Assembly (NCBI GenBank): GCA_964606415.1
Contig: CAZSGN010000094.1
Coordinates: 1 to 9,550 of the forward strand
Length of the DNA stretch: 9,550 bases
Source: CAZSGN01 sp964606415
Lineage (GTDB): Bacteria > Bacteroidota > Bacteroidia > Bacteroidales > JBBRXJ01
Direction of reading: 5' to 3'
Shown one piece after another: positions 1 through 5,037 of the stretch. The position numbers were made by a program, and so were the translations under genes. The notes under the pieces were generated by a model, which made no database searches, was not told the DNA's origin, and saw only the letters and a program-made list of their open reading frames with translations. Each line of letters begins with the position of its first letter. Position 1 is the stretch's first letter.

Positions 1-1286
1 AAATAGAAATCCATGCGAATAATGGCAAAATAATCCCTTGCCTGATCTCTGCGAGTTTAATGTACATACACTCAGAGCAATATATCTTATTCATGCTTAG
101 AAACATAGAAGATATCAAAAATGTACAATACGAACTTATACTGGCCAAAGAAAAAGCCCAGGAATCAGATCAATTAAAATCCGCTTTCCTGGCGAACATG
201 TCCCACGAGATCAGAACGCCTATGAATGGAATCATGGGTTTTTGCGAGCTCATGATTAACACTGAACAACCCAAAGAAAAACAAGATTTTTTTCTTCATT
301 ATATTTATGAAAACAGCAAACAACTTTTAACCCTGATAAACGACATTATAGATATCAGCAGAATTGAAGCGCGTCAACTGTCAGTTCATCAAACAGAGAC
401 CAATTTAAATAAGACCATTCATGATTTAGAAATCTATTTTAAAAACGAAAAAAACAGAATTAACAAATATGACATCAACATTACATCAAATGTAAACCTT
501 CCAGATGATTCAGCATTAATACTTACTGATAAAACAAGATTAAAACAAATATTAATCAACCTCATCAATAATGCGCTCAAATTCACCCATAAAGGCTATA
601 TAAAATTTGGCTATGACTATAACAAAAACGATCAATCCCTCTTATTTTATGTAAACGATACCGGTATTGGAATCTCTCCCAAAGACCAACAAATGATCTT
701 TGAACGATTCAAACAAGCTGATCAATCGACCAAGAGACGCTATGGCGGCACAGGTTTAGGACTGGCCATAAGCAAAGAATTGGTTGAATTAATGGGTGGT
801 ACAATATGGGTTCGTAGTGAGCCCGGAGCAGGGACAACCTTCTATTTTAGCCTTCCATACACTCCTGTTTTACCCAGAAAAGAACAAACAAATGTACCTG
901 AAAATAAAAAACATGACTGGACCACAAAAAAAATATTGATCATCGAAGACCATATTGCCGGTTATAACTACCTCCGTTCAGCACTGGAAATTACCGGAGC
1001 AAGACTTAGTTGGTCCAAAAATGGAGAACACGCACTAAAACTGTTAAAAAACAGCAGTGGCATGGATGCCATACTTATGGACATTAACCTTCCTGACATG
1101 AAAGGCTCTGCTCTTTTGTCGAAAATAAAAGAATATGCTCCATCCCTTCCAGTCATTGCACAAACAGCTTTTGCTATGCAGGGAGACAAGGAAAAAATGC
1201 TGGAACAAGGTTTTGATGACTATATTTCAAAGCCTATTGAGCGGCAAATACTGATGGATAAACTCAGTCAATTGTGGAATGACTAA
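1..1286 (+). CDS. Hybrid sensor histidine kinase, 5'-truncated by window edge
   Basis: Two-component hybrid kinase. The frame is open from base 3 to the stop at 1284-1286. The bases before the ATG at 60 translate to IEIHANNGKIIPCLISASL, which looks like the end of a PAS domain, so that ATG is internal and the true start lies outside. Numbered from that ATG, a short coiled segment (about 15-40) leads into the H-box FLANMSHEIRTPMNG with phospho-acceptor His49. The HATPase domain follows: N-box LINLINNALKFT (Asn171), G1 DTGIGIS (Asp200), F-box IFERFKQ and G2 GGTGLGLAI. A receiver domain occupies about 292-405, with acidic pair ED in KILIIEDH, phospho-acceptor Asp341, Thr369 and Lys391. All catalytic residues are present. 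There is no DNA-binding output domain, so signal probably passes through an Hpt protein or separate regulator, not visible here. The gene is convergent with the next one, 41 bases apart. The signal sensed is unknown. Confidence 0.95.
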   Translation, partial: IEIHANNGKIIPCLISASLMYIHSEQYILFMLRNIEDIKNVQYELILAKEKAQESDQLKSAFLANMSHEIRTPMNGIMGFCELMINTEQPKEKQDFFLHYIYENSKQLLTLINDIIDISRIEARQLSVHQTETNLNKTIHDLEIYFKNEKNRINKYDINITSNVNLPDDSALILTDKTRLKQILINLINNALKFTHKGYIKFGYDYNKNDQSLLFYVNDTGIGISPKDQQMIFERFKQADQSTKRRYGGTGLGLAISKELVELMGGTIWVRSEPGAGTTFYFSLPYTPVLPRKEQTNVPENKKHDWTTKKILIIEDHIAGYNYLRSALEITGARLSWSKNGEHALKLLKNSSGMDAILMDINLPDMKGSALLSKIKEYAPSLPVIAQTAFAMQGDKEKMLEQGFDDYISKPIERQILMDKLSQLWND

Positions 1287-1327
1287 AAAAAGCCTTTACC
1301 AAAACCCCGTTTAACCATGAAGAAAAA

Positions 1328-2206
1328 TCAGTCCTCCATACCTTCTGTTGAAAGAATAGAGAATAAAATTTTGATCTGCTCTACTTTTGACTCCTGTCCG
1401 GTTTTATTGTAAGCAACAATCAAATTAGATAACAAACGCTGCAGAATTTTGATATGATCGCAAGGTGTATAAAAAGATTCATGAGGCTTAACATTGATTT
1501 TTTTCAGGTAATGATCAATCTCCTTCCGGCTCAAAGCAGCCCCGTTACTAAGCGGATCCATATAAAACAACACATTATCCCTGAACAGGTCACCATAAAC
1601 ATAGCGATCCATATATGCCATAATAAAATTATTAGGCAGATTTACGCCTTCAATAGACATTCCCAGGCGCTGAGCAATGGTCATGTAAATAATTGACAGG
1701 GATAAAGCATTTCCTTTTTTAGCATCAAGCACATAATTAATGTAGCTATTATAAGGAGAGAAGAGATTTGTCTTATTCACCTGAAAACCATGATGACCAA
1801 AAAAAATATCATTCATAATCCGTACTTTTTCAAGAGCAGTCAAGTCATTATTGATCTCAAGCCACACATCCCGGACTAATTTCTCAATCAATTCATCAAT
1901 TTGCCTGAATTTAATCTCCGGATATTGATATTTTGCAATAATAAAAGCGCCTTTAATCAAATTTCCTTTCTCATGATGGCACCAATAAGCCAAATCCCGT
2001 TTGATATCCTGAAACTGAATATCATTAATGACATTCTCCAGTCTTTCCTGAAATATTTCAGATCCAGCAGCCTCTTCCCATGCTTGCTCGAGTACCGGAA
2101 TAACATCACGGCCAGCCTTCAATAAATTCTCAGTAACAGTCAAAGCCACAGTATCATCCGGGTCATCCAATAAATTAATCAATGCTTCCAATCTACTTTT
2201 TTCCAT
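1328..2206 (-). CDS. SirB1/transglutaminase-like family protein
   Basis: About 292 residues. The N-terminal ~90 residues are helical (LEALINLLDDPDDTVALTV, then VIPVLEQAWEEA) and resemble the HEAT-like extension seen in Bacteroidota members. The middle carries the SirB1 (Transglut_core2) signature: a YNSYINYVLDAKKGNALSLS stretch, then IIYMTIAQRLGMSIEGVNLP. The C-terminus is helical, as in the TPR-like tail of the family. The longest open frame begins at a TTG (2218), giving MDIIMEK. I prefer the ATG at 2206 (MEKSRLEAL), because the family normally opens this way and TTG is a rarer start. Biochemical function is not established for this family. The usual transglutaminase Cys position reads as SLS, as expected, but the usual PGHF/PNHF-like motif reads PNNF (Asn192-Asn193), so the conserved His is missing. 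It is probably cytoplasmic, since no signal peptide is seen. Confidence 0.85.
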   Translation of the reverse strand: MEKSRLEALINLLDDPDDTVALTVTENLLKAGRDVIPVLEQAWEEAAGSEIFQERLENVINDIQFQDIKRDLAYWCHHEKGNLIKGAFIIAKYQYPEIKFRQIDELIEKLVRDVWLEINNDLTALEKVRIMNDIFFGHHGFQVNKTNLFSPYNSYINYVLDAKKGNALSLSIIYMTIAQRLGMSIEGVNLPNNFIMAYMDRYVYGDLFRDNVLFYMDPLSNGAALSRKEIDHYLKKINVKPHESFYTPCDHIKILQRLLSNLIVAYNKTGQESKVEQIKILFSILSTEGMED

Positions 2207-2268
2207 AATTATATCCAAAAAATAAAAAATCCAGTGCCTTTTCTAAAAACCGGAAAATAATTAATACC

Positions 2269-2304
2269 CAAATATAAACCTAAGTAATAAATTAAAATTA
2301 CAAA
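2269..2304 (-). promoter_or_regulatory. Candidate Bacteroidota-type promoter for the SirB1-like gene
   Basis: On the minus strand TATATTTG (2269-2276) fits the -7 consensus TAnnTTTG exactly. A TTTG (2301-2304) lies 24 bases upstream, somewhat farther than the usual spacing of about 18-20. This would place the transcript start about 55-60 bases before the ATG at 2206. The match is by eye in AT-rich DNA, so chance occurrence is possible. Confidence 0.4.
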
Positions 2305-2340
2305 ACTTTATCCAGCTCACAAAATCCAGTTATTAACATT

Positions 2341-2450
2341 TAGAGCTCGTCCATAATATCAGCTAACTTCGTTACGCTTTTCCCAAAATAACTTATTTAC
2401 CCCATTAAACTCCACATTTTGGAACTTAGCAAGCCTCGTTACCGAACATA
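2341..2450. repeat. Decayed repeat patch with two TCGTTAC copies and an internal inverted repeat
   Basis: This part of the 537-base gap has no reading frame that looks coding. TCGTTAC occurs at 2369-2375 and 2436-2442. On the minus strand both are followed by loosely similar sequence (GTAACGAGGCTTGCTAAG versus GTAACGAAGTTAGCTGA). Between them CCAAAAT (2383-2389) and ATTTTGG (2416-2422) form a 7-bp inverted repeat with a 26-base loop. GTAACGAG occurs again at 4666. It may be debris of an intergenic repeat family. The similarity is weak. Confidence 0.25.
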
Positions 2451-2573
2451 ATAATCCAAACACTTGGGTTTATAGATCAAACGCTCGACTTTATTGACAG
2501 GCGCTAACAATCTTTTTCAAATAAATTAAATATATATATATCAAAGAAATACCATTATTACATATCAGAAGCG

Positions 2574-2705
2574 ATGAAAAATTATACTCTTACTGATTTG
2601 ATCGATATGAATGAAGGGAAAGGCTTACATTTTCTTAATCTTTTAAAAAATCGAAACAGGCTTTTTAACTTATTTCTAATAAGAATCGATCAAATTGGGT
2701 TTTAA
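2574..2705 (+). CDS. Possible 43-codon small ORF, unrecognised
   Basis: An ATG at 2574 opens 43 codons ending in TAA (2703-2705). The product begins MKNYTLTDLIDMNEGKG and ends FLIRIDQIGF. It is basic and leucine-rich and carries no domain I recognise. The sequence AGAAG sits just before the ATG and could act as a weak ribosome site. No TAnnTTTG element was found directly upstream. Both ends of the ORF overlap the arms of an 11-bp inverted repeat (2596-2606 and 2685-2695), so the conserved element here could instead be a structured RNA or a regulatory site. It lies upstream of the SPFH gene, separated from it by a candidate promoter. Confidence 0.2.
   Translation: MKNYTLTDLIDMNEGKGLHFLNLLKNRNRLFNLFLIRIDQIGF
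2596..2695. repeat. Perfect 11-bp inverted repeat with 78-base spacer
   Basis: ATTTGATCGAT (2596-2606) is matched exactly by its reverse complement ATCGATCAAAT (2685-2695). Each arm contains the self-complementary cores GATC and ATCGAT. In RNA the arms would close a loop of 78 bases; in DNA they could be paired operator sites. The right arm ends 27 bases before the TATTTTTG promoter element of the SPFH gene. Confidence 0.5.
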
Positions 2706-2721
2706 TAATACTCAAATTGAT

Positions 2722-2729
2722 TATTTTTG
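2722..2729 (+). promoter_or_regulatory. Candidate -7 promoter element for the SPFH gene
   Basis: TATTTTTG matches the Bacteroidota -7 consensus TAnnTTTG exactly. An ATTG at 2694-2697 is the nearest -33-like element, with a long spacing of 24 bases. Transcription would start near 2736, leaving a leader of about 20 bases before the ATG at 2756. Confidence 0.4.
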
Positions 2730-2755
2730 TACATTAGAAATAACAATAACCTATT

Positions 2756-3568
2756 ATGAAAAAATTCAAACTAAGTCTTTTATTGTTTTTTGCGATTGTC
2801 ATAGCAGCAGTTATACTTATCTTTTCCACATTCATTATCATTCAGCCTACGGAACGTGGGGTTGTTTTTAAAAAATTCACCACTGGGCTGGACAAAGAAC
2901 ATATACGGGAGCCTGGGTTTCACATCATTGCTCCATGGAATGAGATTTATACATACGATGCCAAGATTCAGCAAAGAGAACAAACCCTGGATATTCTTGA
3001 TAAAAACGGCCTTTCTCTCTCTATTGATGTAAGCATCCAATTCCGTCCGCGTTACGAAGAGATCGGCTATTTACATGAAAAATTTCCTCAAACATACATT
3101 CAGGATCTGGTTATTCCACAATTAAGATCCACTGTCAGGCAGGTAACCGGACAATATAGTGCAGAACAAATCTATTCAACAAAAAGAGAAACCGTTGAAG
3201 AAAAGATCATTCAAAAAACCCAGAAAGTTTTAAATAAAAACCACATACACATGGAAGCCTTGCTCATCCGATCGATAAAGCTTCCTCCCAAGATCAAAGA
3301 ATCGATAGAAATAAAACTCAAAGAAGAACAAGAAGCACTTACTTATAAATATAAGCTCGACAAAGAACGCCAGGAAGCAGAGCGTAAAGAGATCGCGGCA
3401 GAGGCAGAAGCAAAATACAACAGGATTGTTACCGAAAGCCTTTCCGATAAGCTCCTTCAATGGAGAGGTATTGAAGCAACCCTGGAGTTGTCTAATTCTG
3501 AAAACAGCAAAGTGGTCATTATCGGCAATAATGATAATGGGCTTCCCCTTATTCTTGGCAACGACTAA
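2756..3568 (+). CDS. SPFH/Band 7 (prohibitin-family) membrane protein
   Basis: A 270-residue member of the SPFH/stomatin/prohibitin superfamily. These form ring-like oligomers on membranes and affect protein quality control and membrane organisation; the bacterial role is generally not defined. One N-terminal membrane segment (about 7-29) is followed by the family entry motif PTERGVVF (31-38) and the Band 7 fold (to about 180), including GFHIIAPW and a conserved QLRSTVRQVTGQYSAEQIY stretch. A charged coiled coil follows at about 180-222 (KLKEEQEAL, KERQEAERKEIAAEAEAK). The C-terminus, with LLQWRGIEATLEL and VVIIGNNDNGLPLILG, is typical of Bacteroidota prohibitin-like proteins, so the protein looks complete. 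The ATG at 2756 places the membrane helix immediately at the N-terminus, as expected. No NfeD-type partner or protease gene is adjacent. It appears to be a single-gene unit. Confidence 0.92.
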   Translation: MKKFKLSLLLFFAIVIAAVILIFSTFIIIQPTERGVVFKKFTTGLDKEHIREPGFHIIAPWNEIYTYDAKIQQREQTLDILDKNGLSLSIDVSIQFRPRYEEIGYLHEKFPQTYIQDLVIPQLRSTVRQVTGQYSAEQIYSTKRETVEEKIIQKTQKVLNKNHIHMEALLIRSIKLPPKIKESIEIKLKEEQEALTYKYKLDKERQEAERKEIAAEAEAKYNRIVTESLSDKLLQWRGIEATLELSNSENSKVVIIGNNDNGLPLILGND

Positions 3569-3664
3569 TCAATCAGACATCAATAAAAATATAACCCGTG
3601 CGCATGCAGCACGCTTAAGAATTTAATAATGAGCCTCATATCAGGCTAAGTCCGACAATGAAAA
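3569..3664 (+). other. Two short hairpins after the SPFH gene; possible weak termination region
   Basis: CGTGC (3597-3601) pairs with GCACG (3609-3613) over a 7-base loop. AGCCT (3632-3636) pairs with AGGCT (3643-3647) over a 6-base loop. They begin 29 bases after the stop codon. Neither is followed by a T-run, so they do not qualify as clear intrinsic terminators. Confidence 0.25.
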
Positions 3665-3796
3665 TCAGGAGTAGACCCGGATGTCGCCCGCGATGCAATT
3701 AATAATGTCATGAATACCCTCAATAAAAATAAATAAACCAATCACAACAATTACTGTCTGGTTAAGGTTCAGAACCCCTAATCCCACTATTGTAAG
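3665..3796 (-). pseudogene. Hydrophobic 43-codon frame; small membrane protein or gene remnant
   Basis: On the minus strand a frame running from 3796 to a TGA at 3665-3667 reads LTIVGLGVLNLNQTVIVV, then IGLFIFIEGIHDIINCIAG and DIRVYS. A strongly hydrophobic segment of about 20 residues followed by acidic and polar residues looks like a real transmembrane helix with its flank. There is no ATG: a stop codon lies immediately upstream (3797-3799), and the only usual alternative start is a GTG at 3787, giving 40 residues. It may be a tiny membrane protein with an unusual start, or the surviving C-terminal end of a decayed membrane-protein gene. I do not recognise the family. The rest of the 3569-3983 gap holds no other convincing frame. 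Confidence 0.35.
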
Positions 3797-3904
3797 TCAA
3801 TAAAGTCGAAAAAATAATGTGTAAGCAAATCCTGTGTATAAGTATTTGCCTGGTCTTTTTTGATATCAAAGGCAGAAATAATTCGGACTTTAACAAAACA
3901 GGAC

Positions 3905-3918
3905 ATCCCTATCGGGAT
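3905..3918. terminator. Short hairpin ATCCC-tatc-GGGAT, possible terminator of the minus-strand lipoprotein gene
   Basis: A 5-bp perfect stem with a 4-base loop sits about 66 bases beyond the stop of the minus-strand lipoprotein gene. Read on minus, it is followed by GTCCTGTTTTG. Read on plus, it is followed by TATTTTAT. The stem is short and the T-tracts are interrupted, so termination is only a possibility. Confidence 0.3.
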
Positions 3919-3983
3919 TATTTTATAATGCCATCCATGTTGAACGGAGAATCAGATGAGGTGGAAGAATCATCAAAATCGCT

Positions 3984-4439
3984 TTATTTGCGGGATAATT
4001 CTCTTGTTATTCCATCAATTGTTAACCAAATCAGTTCAATATCCATAGTACTATCATTAACATACCTGGCATAATTTTTTGTTTCAACACCCGAAGTATT
4101 GGTATAAGTAAAAACCAAATTACTATCTACATTAGGAGATCCACTATAAGAATAAGTACCTTCAATGGAGTCAGCCAGCTCAATAGTGACACTGGGACTC
4201 TTTTCCACATATTCCTCGGAATATGTAAACTTATCACTGGACAAAAATGCTAATGTACCTTTTACTTTGGTTGTTTCATCATTAAAACCGGCAGAAGTCT
4301 CATAATGCCATGTTGTACCTCCAAATTCAGAAGCAGTATTATCATCATTTTGTGTTTTTATATCGTCATCTTTTTCACAAGAAGAGATTAACATACCTGC
4401 CATAACGGAAATTAAAAAATAAAAAAATGTGCTTCGCAT
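3984..4439 (-). CDS. Small lipoprotein, lipocalin-like, probably outer-membrane
   Basis: 151 residues. The first 20 are a lipoprotein signal peptide (MRSTFFYFLISVMAGMLISS) ending in the lipobox LISSC, with lipidated Cys21. The residues after it, CEKDDD, resemble the lipoprotein export signal (Lys followed by acidic residues, as in CQKDDE) described in Bacteroidota, which directs lipoproteins to the cell surface; surface exposure is therefore inferred. After an acidic, disordered stretch, the mature part (about 38-150) is rich in alternating beta-type segments: GGTTWHYETS, GTLAFLSSDKFTYSEEY, GTYSYSG, NLVFTYTNTSG and STMDIELIWL. This is the usual look of small Bacteroidota lipocalin-like or META-like beta-barrel domains. 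Ligand and role are unknown. It is transcribed alone, with its own promoter upstream. The start is ATG at 4439, the only one that keeps the signal peptide intact. Confidence 0.85.
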   Translation of the reverse strand: MRSTFFYFLISVMAGMLISSCEKDDDIKTQNDDNTASEFGGTTWHYETSAGFNDETTKVKGTLAFLSSDKFTYSEEYVEKSPSVTIELADSIEGTYSYSGSPNVDSNLVFTYTNTSGVETKNYARYVNDSTMDIELIWLTIDGITRELSRK

Positions 4440-4518
4440 AATGAAAATTTTTAAGGGTTATTATATATTAAAAATTAATACACATATATCTCTATAGATA
4501 ACATTGCGTATTCACATA

Positions 4519-4548
4519 CAAATCTAATACAAATATTTGTTCTACAAA
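4519..4548 (-). promoter_or_regulatory. Bacteroidota-type promoter for the lipoprotein gene
   Basis: On the minus strand TTTG (4545-4548) and TAGATTTG (4519-4526) match the -33 TTTG and -7 TAnnTTTG elements, with an 18-base spacer, which is close to ideal. The transcript would start near 4512, giving a leader of about 70 bases. This is the best promoter match in the window. Confidence 0.6.
4529..4540. promoter_or_regulatory. 12-bp palindrome inside the promoter spacer, candidate operator
   Basis: ACAAATATTTGT is a perfect 12-bp palindrome located between the -33 and -7 elements of the lipoprotein promoter. A dimeric regulator bound there would block the promoter. In AT-rich DNA such palindromes also occur by chance. 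Confidence 0.35.
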
Positions 4549-4623
4549 AAAAAAATCATTATGTCCGATAAAAAATAACAGATCACCGCTACGTGGTTAT
4601 GTTACTTCATCTATTTTAATTTT

Positions 4624-4683
4624 CTACAATCAGGACGCTGCTACGCAACTTATTATAGTCACGTAGTAACGAGCTATTTGTAG
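4624..4683. repeat. 60-base imperfect inverted repeat (22-base arms, 16-base loop)
   Basis: The left arm (4624-4645, starting CTACAATC and ending GCTACG) and the right arm (4662-4683, starting CGTAGTAACG and ending ATTTGTAG) match in inverted orientation at 16 of 22 positions, with no gaps. The outer 6 bp (CTACAA/TTGTAG) and inner 5 bp (CTACG/CGTAG) are perfect. The mismatches form symmetric internal loops. It could be a structured intergenic repeat (REP/MITE-like) or the remnant of one. The bases around it (4550-4836) show no coding frame. Confidence 0.4.
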
Positions 4684-5037
4684 TAAGATACAAATTAGAA
4701 AAAACAGCGCCCAGAAGACCTGTATGAATAAAATCAAACAATGATTACAAAGCATCAAAAGAGTTGTCGAAAAGAAATAACTCACAGCCAGGGGATTAGC
4801 AAAATAGAATAAAAGCTTATCCTGAAAAATATTATTGTGCCAAAATGCCGGTTATTGATTTTGGATATTTTTCACAAAAATACCTTCAATAATGAAAAAT
4901 ATAATATATTTGAATTAAGAAAGAAAAAAGGCCAAAAGAATAAGCAAACCAAAAATCATATATATTCAACAGGCAGTTTTCTTGCAGCCTTATACCCACC
5001 TGTATTGCTAACCCGATTATGAAGAAAAGTAGACAAT
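4684..5037. other. Non-coding leader region of the channel gene
   Basis: I see no convincing gene here. A 61-codon frame starting at a GTG (4837-5022) is lysine- and asparagine-rich and looks like AT-rich noise. TATATTTG at 4905-4912 matches TAnnTTTG but has no TTTG at a suitable distance upstream. It would leave a long leader of about 120 bases for the gene at 5038. A purine-rich GAAGAAAAG stretch just before that gene may help ribosome binding. Confidence 0.3.

Noticed and set aside
1287..1327. Possible bidirectional terminator between the convergent kinase and SirB1-like genes
   Set aside because: No stem of useful length can be drawn in the 41 bases; only A-runs are present.
2207..2218. 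TTG start four codons upstream for the SirB1-like gene
   Set aside because: The ATG at 2206 gives the usual MEK-type N-terminus; the TTG extension adds nothing recognisable.
2528..2541. Short TA dinucleotide run
   Set aside because: It is too short and too common in AT-rich intergenic DNA to be a meaningful repeat.
3761..3779. tRNA T-arm-like GGTTCAGAACC
   Set aside because: No acceptor, D or anticodon arms can be found around it, and it lies within the hydrophobic minus-strand frame.
3817..4074. 85-codon plus-strand frame overlapping the lipoprotein gene end
   Set aside because: The last third is antisense to the convincing lipoprotein gene, and the first part has no recognisable protein pattern.
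4837..5022. 61-codon frame before the channel gene
   Set aside because: It starts at GTG, is rich in Lys/Asn with low-complexity stretches, shows no domain, and sits in AT-rich leader DNA, so it is probably noise.
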